DNA of 64,000 nucleotides from an uncultured Archangium sp. (GCA_903905455.1 CAIVGN010000224.1:1-64000); one strand, 5' to 3'. Positions 19,601-25,305 are shown, counted from the stretch's first letter. Numbers and translations are program-made. The notes: generated by a model not told the origin, from the letters alone.

Positions 19601-19936
19601 GGCCGGGCCCGACTGCACCAGGGCCAGTCGCTCGAGCACCTCGGCGAGGGCCGCGAAGTCGCTGCGCCCCTCGTAGATGGCTCGCAACCCTTCGAGCGCC
19701 TCGCGCGCGTTCGGCGCGTAGACCAGCGCGCGGCGGAACAGCTCTTCCGCACGCACCGGGTTCTTCAGTTTTTCGCGGCACAGATCGGCTGCGCGGCAGA
19801 GCAAGTGCCCCGCCTCTTCAGCCTTCGGTACTTCGCGAGAGCGTGATTCGTACAGCTTGATCAGCTCGTCAACGCGACCAGTCTTTTCGAGGCTCGCCTC
19901 AACCTCGCCAAACGGCTTCTCGGGGGTGTTCGACAT
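7688..19936 (-). CDS. gltI: Giant TPR gliding motility protein GltI/AgmK
   Basis: A single uninterrupted frame of 4082 residues (about 450 kDa). Nearly all of it, about 20-3690, is tandem TPR-type helical repeats, often with the signature A.....LE.DP....A (for example AVEGYRQALEFDPANAHALT). There is no signal peptide and no TM segment, so it is cytoplasmic. The last 380 residues form a distinct non-repeat domain (LTDRLWTEHLFHPKVRGPLS; KHLTPQARDALARVTKEYVK). In M. xanthus the corresponding protein is a cytoplasmic component of the Glt complex thought to scaffold the motility apparatus. It lies between the RGG protein gene and gltJ with short gaps. Opposite-strand frames of more than 1000 codons here are composition artefacts. 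Assignment rests on size, repeats, tail domain and synteny. Confidence 0.85.
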   Translation of the reverse strand: MSNTPEKPFGEVEASLEKTGRVDELIKLYESRSREVPKAEEAGHLLCRAADLCREKLKNPVRAEELFRRALVYAPNAREALEGLRAIYEGRSDFAALAEVLERLALVQSGPAAAAIYLRAGELYETKLQRRDRAVLCYQLASRASPQERQAYQKARKLLLHEGRHTSGFDSLERERAALGDRELVDEYVAFAESLINYPQEHGLATKALVRALAVDGKNARAQTIQKDLTKLEYVWRDKVKQLKAQSLEERERRVAARLSLQVARMYAFYEPGAVDKVKEAIDRCFALWPAMPDALELLEQVAIKIGDVRVALTVFSKLAGDTRDKQAKVDLHLRIGQVLLSKLNDQQGAADAFEQASKLDPSRPDAAELASEALIAVGKPADGMAVLERHLATLKDKQGQVALRLNLADLTLKLLKDLNASRAHVEAAFKVDPNNAQVAYRLAGLYADDGNLEALWPLVELAASAPRPIADRVALCELVAMVCEDRGDATKAFHVLSLALPLDPAKSSLLSSLTEAAQRAQAQPQLALSLRRAAQVAPPEAQATLWRTLGTLLQSLDRPAEAQEAWLEVQKRQPDDAQATQALAAMRKALAEEPQDPRSKLEAEARKLEASAADPASAAAVYRKILELDPDSVQTLKKLGAAAANVGLWEEVAVVAERLLALADSPAERQEWRARLAQLYSERLNRREDAVKLYLNLLDEGNEAASVVGGLERLAAQGVRQGDISRALAPVYAKAGDYQRQVASLLVQLSSVQDRDEQKHLLGMLAETTEKRLIDERAAFDLRLRGLTLDPADTTFRAEAVRLGRAVKAEQELARTFTDLASKVEDPALAVSLLLEASELAEAVGAVDEAAHALKKGLEKSPDQPELLLRLSELYLVARRWAETDQVLRRRLAIAPPEDKVALGLQLTQVNSELNRPREAASALSEAIKAGAPELDQLPRLMQLLEQGGQFRELTQAQARLIALYEQGGEKEKASALSMQRARLLETALGDKAEAISRYGEVLVQKPNDADATAALENLLTDADHREAAARALLPAYEAANDHRKQVGALAIIAESSKDSLEKINALRRASELHTVQLRQPEQAFASLATAMRLAPEDGDIRAAARGAAEDADALDSYAEVLEEIIEAGAEPVAIALHRELADVYEKKLDDQDQAVKHLRAVLVLDAKHLEALRSLQRLHRTREEFQALVPITERLAQLEADPAARSALDREAAVLSEQKLQDLERAASNWRLIAARDVLAREAATALDRLYAELDKPQELAFALELRRNQEGQSPQGRELAFRLAALRQNRLSDPRGALEVYRQILSEDAAHEGTREALETWARSADEDGSAAAEILDAVLARTGDHQRRIAIREARQVHATSLTERSRIAGEIRAILERDLAQPEAAFMNALKAFTDGLDRDGVQQELERLARITGSFGELAEIYESTVEELPAGDEHVVPLLRRAGELREQLGEPDEATTVWKQLLEHAPQDRQALDSLSRLYEKSKNAKSLSDVYAKKAQLATDPAERFELLLKAGEAFESAGDDEQAVESLKLAFAIQRSREVLVTLERLFGKSKRVLEQADVLAQLAEGAADDAERLALIVKRGLILEKELQHAEALRSFGAALQFSKTEPQVIAALERMLSVDSARLEAARQLEGAYREVNDLKKLVEVLDVRLSAAEPSRRIPLLLEIANLREAVGQKNLALTARLRAFGEQPDDVEVREELERLAADLGAFEELTAAYEDALERGIKEPLAGELWRRLAVIYGDRLSRFDLAARAWNEVLARDPKDMFVLEQLGRIFRRTSQFRELSIVMRRQLGLETNVANQVNLLFELANLAEDTLSDKALAAQCYQAILERKPEEPNAIKLLGRILAETEQWPELAVLLGREIQLAEARQKEEEALELLVRLGRLKLTRLSDPRGALSTFQEVLRRKPAHAGAVGALEEMARSDNPLKGEAASTLEPVFANEGEHLKLVQMLEARVGAEPQAAERAALLRKMAELYSQQLDNAEMAFVVSARALRELPDEAKNLELVLSFYKQADAEDEMASLLTEVAPRASNDAARAELYRALARLQAQADEEQESIESWKRVMELVPTDAEAMQQMGQLFSRQGRVNELLDVLKRQLTIEEDTGRRSALLFQIGSLQEEQLKDPNGAIATFRRLLELSPDDANALLKMERLAETQQRWPELADVLARRIRALPPEEQPPLSFKLAVVRETKLLDKQGALDLYRELLAANARHEGSLQRMEGLVQREPQNQQAFEILAGAFRRASDAVKLAQLIESRVGVSPDQVERKTLLVELALLREGQAEPELAYLAYYRAFKEDPNDAQIRKSLIAAGAAASSYDELVHALQAELPRIAEPQDTAEVCFAIAQISEQRLDEKEQAVVFYEKARTAHAESSSKALPALDRLYGELDFPDKQADIIEVMAFQVTEPAERVALYFRLGQLAMEKLDNPDRAAGAFEKVLEADPRHLPSLRSLEILYEQAKASDKLYRVLEAQRELVQGAEKERLLGKMAVTSAEGLDDVEHSIKLYRELLEKNPRNEQAFEALTRLLERGQKAEELRELLQWKLQFTVDPRELVRLNERLGRVLWQQLDRGEDAVPFFKAALERDQRHRGAMEALRDIFDQLNKREDLVIVLRRLIPLQEDQSGIKLIRIRLAEIIAETARREEALDAARRALEVDPHQVQELDRLNAVFVKLKAWPDAVRTLEAKVQVQLQLEEREDAAKTAYQIAEIWKGPANKLEMAGAALERVLEIDPSNRLAYEQALELFGRLNDWRSYAQAMDRFLPNLATDQEKVVALRELARVQEQKLGAKHVAFLQYCRAIQLSPDQDDVREQVERLAEETGSYDELAAVYDEIADAVPRGPLAERLYLTLARVHDTKLDDPVAAEAALRRILEFDPTNDTALERLAAMFARRGQNKEYVVSLEQKLEAAGSIERRKEILREIARVYDEQMENPAESENALVRALELEPDLETLGVLVTLQRRQGNHPAVASTLMRMRDIAPTPEDRAAIQVEVAQVYERDLQDDEAAVEGYRQALEFDPANAHALTSLEQLYSKLDRPAELLAVYERQIELTSDYRERVKILFRSATIWEERYQNLGHADACIEAALQVDPQNLQAIKTLERLRKSQGRWDELIGVVDRHINLLTNPTEKAELCVEMGDIFHQQLRAVDRAVTAYQQAIELDPRCRPAMHALGMLFERSGNWPFALEMLEREAQVLGQTPEAVELWYRMGKINEDMLIDAGSAKRCYLEALRIDAAYLPAIRALKGIYQLERDFENYEKALVEEARQTEEPQARAEAFVEVGRYYDEKEDRDQATGAYEEALKLQPDLLQAAQPLADIYLATERYDRCEAMLDIVTMRLGQQYAQTPDDPELAREMCRRHYRLGYVSEKNGKRDKALGAFERAYQLDATYLPVLEGYGNLLMHAKRFEEAQRVYQSILVHHRGDLTDLEVAEIYWTLGDVHLNLRQFDRAQNHFEKALGIDPGHEPSLRSMVVLMEQAQQFDRSVDYRQKLVEGLDGEAKYEAAVELGAVARDKLSDPYISIDAYLSALRIRQDALDVMDALYVLYRETKQGAKAAEMLEKMLSVPALQQDLQRAKRVWFALGEINRDELADFDKAAACMNSALDADWRFVEAFSALEQMLGRAKKWQQLDENYKRMIGRIPKTPETHPVRMNFWKALGDLYLNALKAPEAAVQVYKVVASGMPENVEIQELYAGLAQNQPGMENEAVEAWRRALPTTANPGKVASALAELAARRKDYDSAWIAAQVMSGLIGDPGPGEKEILTKLSPYAKKREVAQRQLTDRLWTEHLFHPKVRGPLSDLLAILFEQAGVLYKEDFTRYGIVPKKHFIDVAAAQEYQIHHYRYVSRLLGMDQVAVFSPFLVTTRERMAKRTTEPAPDPMVGVEICHTDPVALRFGGKFFSETGQREVYYLLGRTMSLLRPELALTQRLSGERLEAVLQAAISLSVDRFRFTADLRAIDTERKLLEKHLTPQARDALARVTKEYVKIATPNDLRNYLEGAELSATRAGAFVAGEIEPVKRMVMAETGPNYRVQPRSKIRDLLVFALGEDLHALRVAVGINVEVQLKK

Positions 19937-19998
19937 GTGGGAGCGGGGGGCACTCTAGCCCCCGCCCCCTCAAGAAAGAACGCGGAAAGACAGCGTTT

Positions 19999-21819
19999 TC
20001 AGGCCGACGCGGTCGGCGTCGGGCCAGCAGCGGCCGCCACGTCGGGCGGGGGCATGTGGCCATCGGCCTCGTCCTCGGCAACCTGCGCCGCGGTCTTCGG
20101 CTTCGGCTCGGGGCGCGGCATGGCCTTCACGCGGTCGGCGTTGGCGGCGTCACCGAGCTTGGTGAACAGCGCCTGCGCCTTGTCCAGCTGGCCTGCCGCC
20201 TCGAGGAGCTCGGCCGCCTTCTTCAGGTCGCCCATCGCCTCGAACACGAAGGCCGCCTTGTCCTTGCGATCCGCCGCCAGGTACACGTCCGCCGCTTCCT
20301 GCTGGCGACCGAGGAGCTCGAGCCACCGCGCGCGCTGCACGGGGTTGTTCGCCGCTTCGGCCTTGGCCAGCTCGTCCTTCGCGAAGGCGTCGGCCTCGGC
20401 CGTCATCTTCAGCTTCTGCATGAAGTGGAACGCCTTGGGGCCGGGGAGCGGCTTGAGGGTCTCGAGGGCCTCGGCCTTCTTGCCGGCGCCCGCCTGGAGC
20501 GTCGCCGCGCCGAGACGGTCACCGCGCTCGATGAGCTTCTGTACCTCGAGGTCACGCACGCGGTGCGCGCCGCCGAAGTCCTTCGCGCGCTCGTAGGCCT
20601 TGCGGGCCAGCGAGAGCTTGCCCGAACGCTCCCAGGCCAGGCCGGCCTGGTCGAACTGGTTCGCGCGCTCGTAGAGCTTGGCGATCGACTCGAAGTCCGA
20701 CTTGGCGACGTGGAACTCCATCAGCTTTTCCCACGCCGACGCGCGCTCGAGGGCCTCGACGATCTCGTCGCCCTTGAGCTTGGCCGAGAGGCGCACGAAA
20801 GCCGCCTCGTCCTTCGCCATCACCGCGGTGCGGAGCGCCGACTTGGTGTCGCCGCCGCCTTCGAAGAGCCGCGAGGCGTCCGCGAACGAGGCGTTCTTCT
20901 CGTGGATGCGGGCCGCGTCACGGGTGCGACCCATCTCCTCGAGCTTCTTCACGTCGGCCTGCCAGTCACCCGACGAGATGAAAGGCTCGACGCGCTCCGG
21001 GCGAACCGGGCGCGCAGCGCGCTCGGGGCGCGCAGGGCGATCACGGCGCTCGCCGGAACGCTCCGGGCGGTCGCCGCGGGGGCCACCACGCTCGGGGCGC
21101 TCGGTGCGCGCGGGCGCCGCCGACTGCGCGGGCACGGCGAGGTCAGCCTCGGTGGGCTGGCGGCCGGCGTTCTCGAAAGCCGGGCGCGCGCGCTCGGCGT
21201 CGTTCATCGACGACCAGATGAGGCCGATGGTGAACTGGGCGTCGGCGTAGGCGGCGACCTTGGGGTCGACCGCGGGGGCCGCGGGAACGACCGGGGCGGC
21301 AGCGACGACGGGGGCCGCGACGGCCTCGGTCGAGCCTTCCGCGGGGGCCGCATCGACGCTCGCCGCTTCCGGAGCGGGGGCGGCTTCGGGCGCAGCCTCG
21401 ACGGCAGCGACCTCCGACGGGGCCGGCTTCGGCAGGCGCTGCACGCGCATCAGCGAGGTGATCAAGCGACCGCGGGTGTTGAGATCGAGCTTCTCGATCG
21501 ACGCCAGGCGCAGCGGCTTGACGGCGCGAAGCACCGCGTTGAGCGGCTCCTTCATGGCCACGAAGTCGGTCTTGGTCAGCGCCTTCTCGAGGGCGCCCAG
21601 CTCGTTGACGACCCGGTAGCCCGAGGCACCGCCGCCGGGACCGTCACGCCGGTCACCGCGACCACCACCTCGTCCGCCTCCAGGCCCCTTGGGACCGCCG
21701 GGACCACCACGACCGCGGCCACCGCCGCCGCCGCCGCCGTCACGATCGTCAAAGGAAAAACCGCCGCGATCTCCCCGGCCGTTCTGCCCGGGGCCCTTCG
21801 CCTTGTTCTCGTCAGTCAT
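19999..21819 (-). CDS. TPR-like protein with N-terminal RGG-rich disordered tail
   Basis: Protein of 606 residues with no signal peptide. Residues about 10-67 are almost pure Arg/Gly with RGG and GRG boxes (DRGGFSFDDRDGGGGGGGRG). A short folded block follows (EKALTKTDFVAMKEPLNAVL), then an Ala/Pro/Glu linker at about 138-185. A second Arg-rich segment (ERPERGGPRGDRPERSGERR) lies near 240-275. The C-terminal half is a chain of TPR-like helical pairs (SIAKLYERANQFDQAGLAWE; LLGRQQEAADVYLAADRKD). It sits 62 bp upstream of gltI inside the gliding cluster, so a role in the machine is inferred. RGG tails suggest RNA binding or condensate formation, which is speculation here. Confidence 0.7.
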   Translation of the reverse strand: MTDENKAKGPGQNGRGDRGGFSFDDRDGGGGGGGRGRGGPGGPKGPGGGRGGGRGDRRDGPGGGASGYRVVNELGALEKALTKTDFVAMKEPLNAVLRAVKPLRLASIEKLDLNTRGRLITSLMRVQRLPKPAPSEVAAVEAAPEAAPAPEAASVDAAPAEGSTEAVAAPVVAAAPVVPAAPAVDPKVAAYADAQFTIGLIWSSMNDAERARPAFENAGRQPTEADLAVPAQSAAPARTERPERGGPRGDRPERSGERRDRPARPERAARPVRPERVEPFISSGDWQADVKKLEEMGRTRDAARIHEKNASFADASRLFEGGGDTKSALRTAVMAKDEAAFVRLSAKLKGDEIVEALERASAWEKLMEFHVAKSDFESIAKLYERANQFDQAGLAWERSGKLSLARKAYERAKDFGGAHRVRDLEVQKLIERGDRLGAATLQAGAGKKAEALETLKPLPGPKAFHFMQKLKMTAEADAFAKDELAKAEAANNPVQRARWLELLGRQQEAADVYLAADRKDKAAFVFEAMGDLKKAAELLEAAGQLDKAQALFTKLGDAANADRVKAMPRPEPKPKTAAQVAEDEADGHMPPPDVAAAAGPTPTASA

Positions 21820-21842
21820 GGCTTCTCTCGCTGAAAATGAAA

Positions 21843-21864
21843 GCGACGGCGTCAGTGCCGTCGC
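21843..21864 (-). terminator. Intrinsic terminator between the barrel gene and the RGG-TPR gene
   Basis: Perfect 8-bp stem GCGACGGC / GCCGTCGC with a 6-nt loop. On the minus strand it is followed by TTTCATTTTC. It lies 41 bp past the barrel gene's stop codon and 23 bp before the next start, suggesting that transcription is reduced inside the cluster. Confidence 0.6.
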
Positions 21865-21905
21865 GCGAGAGGCCTTGTCAGGTCAGCTTGGGGCGCGTCA
21901 AGGCC

Positions 21906-22544
21906 TCACAGGCCGGGGAACGAGTACTTGACCGTCAACAGCGTCGAGAACCCGACCGACTGGGTGAGCGCCATGAAGTTGAAGTTGGCCTCGACGCCGA
22001 TCACCAGGTGACGCAGGCGCGTGTAGTACTCGACACCCGGGCCCGCAGTGACCAGGACGTCGATCTTCGGGAGCAGCGCCGCCGGGCTGTAAAAGGTCAC
22101 GCCTGCCCCACCCCGAAGGTAGAGCCAGGTGCGCTTGACCTCCTGCTGATCGGCCAAGCCCACGAGCCGCACCTTCACGGCCGCGCCGGGGGTCATGGCG
22201 CTGAAGTCGCCCGAGGCGGCGCCGGTGGTGCTCAGGCCCTTGTAGTCGCTGCCCATGCGGTTCGACGAGGCGAGGAAGAAGATCGACGGCGAGACGCGCT
22301 CGCCAATGTCGTAGCCCATGTCGATGCCGATGGCCTGGCCCGCCGAGAAGCACGAGGAGCCCGTACAGGCCGGAGGGGTGATCACCCCGTTGAAGCCCCC
22401 GCGGGCCTCGAAGAAGAAGCCGCGCTCGATCTCCTGATAGTTGGCGCCCTTCTTGTCTTCGACTTTGCTGGCCGCGGCCTGCGCGAACGCAAGCGACGAC
22501 GTGAGGGCGAACATCACACCAAGGGCAGAGGACAGGTGCTTCAT
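21906..22544 (-). CDS. gltH: Outer-membrane beta-barrel, GltH-like
   Basis: Protein of 212 residues with Sec signal peptide MKHLSSALGVMFALTSSLAFAQA. The mature part alternates polar and hydrophobic residues as in a small barrel (GFFFEARGGFNGVI; AAVKVRLVGL; RTWLYLRGGAGVTFYS; LVIGVEANFNFMAL), and the last strand is TLLTVKYSFPGL. There is a short Cys-containing loop, PPACTGSSCFSAG. In M. xanthus the gene next to gltG encodes GltH, one of three porin-like proteins anchoring the gliding complex in the outer membrane. Position directly downstream of gltG supports that identity, but the sequence alone only supports a small barrel. Confidence 0.6.
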   Translation of the reverse strand: MKHLSSALGVMFALTSSLAFAQAAASKVEDKKGANYQEIERGFFFEARGGFNGVITPPACTGSSCFSAGQAIGIDMGYDIGERVSPSIFFLASSNRMGSDYKGLSTTGAASGDFSAMTPGAAVKVRLVGLADQQEVKRTWLYLRGGAGVTFYSPAALLPKIDVLVTAGPGVEYYTRLRHLVIGVEANFNFMALTQSVGFSTLLTVKYSFPGL

Positions 22545-22601
22545 GCGGTGCGGACCCTAACCCACCCCATCGGGGGTGAGGAGAAAGTTCAAGAAATGAA
22601 A

Positions 22602-22631
22602 CGCCCCCGCTCCGTTGGAGGAGCGAGGGCG
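22602..22631 (-). terminator. Intrinsic terminator after gltG
   Basis: A 12-bp stem with one mismatch (CGCCCCCGCTCC / GGAGCGAGGGCG) and a 6-nt loop, starting 25 bp past the gltG stop. On the minus strand it is followed by TTTCATTTCTT. It implies that the barrel gene has its own promoter or relies on read-through. Confidence 0.6.
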
Positions 22632-22655
22632 CGAAGACCTCAGCGGTGAATCAGC

Positions 22656-24581
22656 TCAACCGCCCTGCCCACCCGACTGCGCGAAGATGAAGGGGTAGGT
22701 GACGATCACGACGCCGCCGCCCTTGGGCTTGGGGAAGGTCCAGGTGCGCACGCGGCCGGCGACGCAGGCCTCGAGCTCGGCGTTGTTGACGGTGGTCTGG
22801 GCGACCGAGGACGTCGAGACCGAGCCGGTGGGCGAGATGATGAACCTCACCGCGACCTTGCCATTGAGCTTGGGGAACCGGTTCAGCTGGCTCTCGTAGC
22901 AGAAGCGGATCTGCCCGCGGTTGGCGTGGATGACCTTGCGGATGAGCTCCTTGTCGAGCGAACCCATGACCATCGGCTCCGAGGAGGTGATGCCGATGTC
23001 GATGTCCTTCTTGCCGCCGAGCACGCCGACGCCCGAGCCGTAACCGCCCGTACCGCCGCCGCGCCCCTTGGTGCCGATGCCGCCGATGCCGACGGTGTCA
23101 CCGACGCCGCCGCCACCCGAGCCCGAACCACGCAGGCCGAGGCCGCCGAAGCCGCCCGAGTCGCCAGCCGCCGCGCCGAACATGTTGCCCATGGCGCTCT
23201 TGAGCTCACCGCCGATGCCCTGGTGACCGAAGATGGTCGAGATGCCGCCACCGCTGCCGCCGAACACCTTGGCGACGAGCAGGCGGGCCTGGTCCTTGTT
23301 GTTCGGGTCCCCCTTGGGGGCCGCGTGCGCGGACCGCTTCGGCGCGTTGACCTTGCCCATCTGGCCCTCTTCGCCCTTGTGCTTCTGGGCGATCTCGCCG
23401 GAGTCCTTCTTCTTCTCGAACTTCTGAAGAATGGGGTTCTTCTCGGGCGGCTTGATGAGGAGCTTGGCGATGCGCGCCGACTGCGAGTTGAGCTCGTCGT
23501 CGAAGGCCTCTCCCTCGGCGTTCAGGTTAGCGGCGCTGATCACGAAGAGCGCGGCGATGAAGAACATGAGGAGGAAGATGTTGAGCACGGTGAAGTCGAC
23601 CGACTCGGCGAAAGGCACGAACACGGCCTTGGGCTGAGGCTGGAAGAAGACCTCCACCACGATGCCGCCGATGTCGATCCAGGCGAAGTCTTCGTGCTGC
23701 AGGGTCAGCGAGAGCGCGTCACCGTCGGCCGAGGCGATGCCCTTCTTCTTCGCCTCGTCGAGGGTCATCGTCTCTTCGCCGAACTTGCGCTGCAGCTCAC
23801 CGTTCATCTTCGAGGTGAAGCGCAGCGTGGCGCCGGCCTTGCCGAAGCGGACGAGCTCGAAGCTGGGGGCGCCGAACTTGGAGTCGCCCATCTCGAAGTC
23901 GACGCCCTTGACGCCACCGACGCGGAAGGTGCGCTCGACGTCGGGGTGGAGGAAGTACTCCCCCACCATCTGATCGCCCCAAAGGAACCGGAGCTCGACG
24001 CCCAGCGGCCCGGTGCCCTTGCGGCGGCGGGGACGCGAGCGCATCGACGCGCCGGGGAGTTCGCCTTCCACGTGGGCCGGGGCCGGCACGTACGCGACGG
24101 GCACCTGCACCGGTACCTGCTGCACGACCTGCTGCACCACCGCCTGCTGCACGACGGGCACCGCCACGGGGACGATGACCTGCGCCGCGGCGACCGGGGC
24201 TGCGACGACCGGCACCATGGGCGCGGTCATCTCGGCCGAGGCGATCGACGGGGCGATGCTGGGTGCGACCGAGGGCGCTGCCCCGGCCTGCTCCACCTTG
24301 ATGGTGGTGTTGCCGACCTTCACCTCGTCGCCGAACTGGAGCGAGCCCTTGTTGACGCGCTTGCCGTTGACGAAGGTACCTTCGACGCTGCCCATGTCGA
24401 TGATCGACAGGGTGCCGTCGGGGGCCACCTCGATGACGGAGTGGATACGGGACACCTTCTCGTCATCGAGACAGAGGTGCGCGGAGGAGAGGCGACCGAT
24501 CTTGATGATGTCTCGGTCGTAGTCCTTCGTGACGACGAGTTCGTCGCCCTTGAAGACCTTCAGTGTAAGAGGAACAGCCAC
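22656..24581 (-). CDS. gltG: Gliding motility protein GltG: FHA domain, TM, TonB-like tail
   Basis: Protein of 641 residues. An N-terminal FHA domain (about 20-97) shows the conserved G29-R30, S44-R45-I46-H47 and EGTFVNGK; FHA domains read phosphothreonine. A Val/Pro/Ala-rich linker follows (100-175), then a basic patch (RSRPRRRKGTG) and a beta-rich region. One TM segment covers about 330-351 (LNIFLLMFFIAALFVISA). Beyond it lie a charged segment, a long Gly-rich stretch (about 440-535) and a C-terminal AgmX/TonB-like domain (VIHANRGQIRFCYESQLNRF). The order matches M. xanthus GltG, an inner-membrane protein thought to reach through the periplasm toward the outer-membrane Glt proteins. A downstream hairpin ends its transcript. 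Confidence 0.85.
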   Translation of the reverse strand: MAVPLTLKVFKGDELVVTKDYDRDIIKIGRLSSAHLCLDDEKVSRIHSVIEVAPDGTLSIIDMGSVEGTFVNGKRVNKGSLQFGDEVKVGNTTIKVEQAGAAPSVAPSIAPSIASAEMTAPMVPVVAAPVAAAQVIVPVAVPVVQQAVVQQVVQQVPVQVPVAYVPAPAHVEGELPGASMRSRPRRRKGTGPLGVELRFLWGDQMVGEYFLHPDVERTFRVGGVKGVDFEMGDSKFGAPSFELVRFGKAGATLRFTSKMNGELQRKFGEETMTLDEAKKKGIASADGDALSLTLQHEDFAWIDIGGIVVEVFFQPQPKAVFVPFAESVDFTVLNIFLLMFFIAALFVISAANLNAEGEAFDDELNSQSARIAKLLIKPPEKNPILQKFEKKKDSGEIAQKHKGEEGQMGKVNAPKRSAHAAPKGDPNNKDQARLLVAKVFGGSGGGISTIFGHQGIGGELKSAMGNMFGAAAGDSGGFGGLGLRGSGSGGGGVGDTVGIGGIGTKGRGGGTGGYGSGVGVLGGKKDIDIGITSSEPMVMGSLDKELIRKVIHANRGQIRFCYESQLNRFPKLNGKVAVRFIISPTGSVSTSSVAQTTVNNAELEACVAGRVRTWTFPKPKGGGVVIVTYPFIFAQSGGQGG

Positions 24582-24655
24582 GAGTGGCCTCCGGTGGAAA
24601 GGGAGCTTCGGGGACCCCAGACAGCAAACGTCACGTCAGGTTCCCGGGGGGCGAG

Positions 24656-24904
24656 TCAGAGTTCGCCAACGGACTGCATGACCTTGTCTTTGAACTCTTC
24701 GCGAATCTTGATCAGGTTCGAGTGCTTCACCTTCTTGCGCGCCTCGACGTATTCGCCGTCAGGCTTCGTCAAGTCGCCTTCGATGGTGTCGTCTTCGAAC
24801 GAGTACTCAGTCTGCTTCTTGTAGGAGACGTTGCCGCCGCCCTTGTCCTGGGCGAACGCGGGGACAGCGAGCATCGCGATCAGCAACCACACCGTCTTCG
24901 TCAT
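24656..24904 (-). CDS. Small exported protein of the gliding cluster (CglF/GltF-like, copy A)
   Basis: An 82-residue protein with signal peptide MTKTVWLLIAMLAVPAFAQ. The mature part is about 63 residues, charged, and ends in SNLIKIREEFKDKVMQSVGEL. It is paralogous to the gene immediately upstream: both end in the pattern LIK(I/V)R..F.DK...SV.E(L/M) and share an acidic DG.L segment before it. Position next to gltG matches the place of gltF in the M. xanthus cluster, and the size resembles CglF as I recall it; I cannot decide between them. The location would be periplasmic or outer membrane. It lies 74 bp upstream of gltG. Confidence 0.65.
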   Translation of the reverse strand: MTKTVWLLIAMLAVPAFAQDKGGGNVSYKKQTEYSFEDDTIEGDLTKPDGEYVEARKKVKHSNLIKIREEFKDKVMQSVGEL

Positions 24905-24990
24905 GCTTCCTCCGGCAAGAATCTTTTCAACGCGGGGCGGATGCTACCACTCCCCAACCGTTCGCAAATCCCAAGGTTGCGTTTCTCGCG

Positions 24991-25005
24991 TCTCACAGTG
25001 TGAGA
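24991..25005. promoter_or_regulatory. Perfect palindrome between the two small paralogs
   Basis: TCTCACAGTGTGAGA, a 7-bp perfect inverted repeat around one base, sits 6 bp past the stop of the upstream small gene and 86 bp before the next start. It has the size and symmetry of a dimeric-regulator operator. It could also be a short hairpin, though there is no T-tract. Confidence 0.4.
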
Positions 25006-25011
25006 AAGGTG

Positions 25012-25260
25012 TCACATTTCGTGCACACTCTCGCGCAGCTTGTCGTTGAAGTTCATCCGAACCTTGATGAGCGAGGGGAATTTGGGGTGCGGCGGGACGA
25101 TGTAGATGTCCCCCAGCCCGAGGGCGCGCGTGCCGTCGATGAGGTCGCCGTCACCGAAGTCCACCGTCTGGGTCGCCGGCCGGGGGGTGGTGTTGAGGCG
25201 CTCCGACTGTGCCGAAGCAGCGGTGGCGACGAGGGCTCCGACGAGGACCATGAAGCGCAT
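25012..25260 (-). CDS. Small exported protein of the gliding cluster (copy B)
   Basis: An 82-residue protein and the first gene of the gliding cluster. The start is the ATG that begins signal peptide MRFMVLVGALVATAASAQ; the reading frame stays open far upstream, but that part is antisense to the nuclease gene. The mature protein contains DFGDGDLIDG and IVPPHPKFPSLIKVRMNF and ends LRESVHEM. The C-terminal block aligns with copy A (LIKVRMNFNDKLRESV against LIKIREEFKDKVMQSV), so the pair looks like a local duplication with diverged middles. The function is inferred only from context: an exported accessory of the Glt complex. Confidence 0.65.
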   Translation of the reverse strand: MRFMVLVGALVATAASAQSERLNTTPRPATQTVDFGDGDLIDGTRALGLGDIYIVPPHPKFPSLIKVRMNFNDKLRESVHEM

Positions 25261-25305
25261 GTGAGACTCCGGGGTGAAGGTGTGCCGGTCGGACGCTCCG
25301 ATTGT

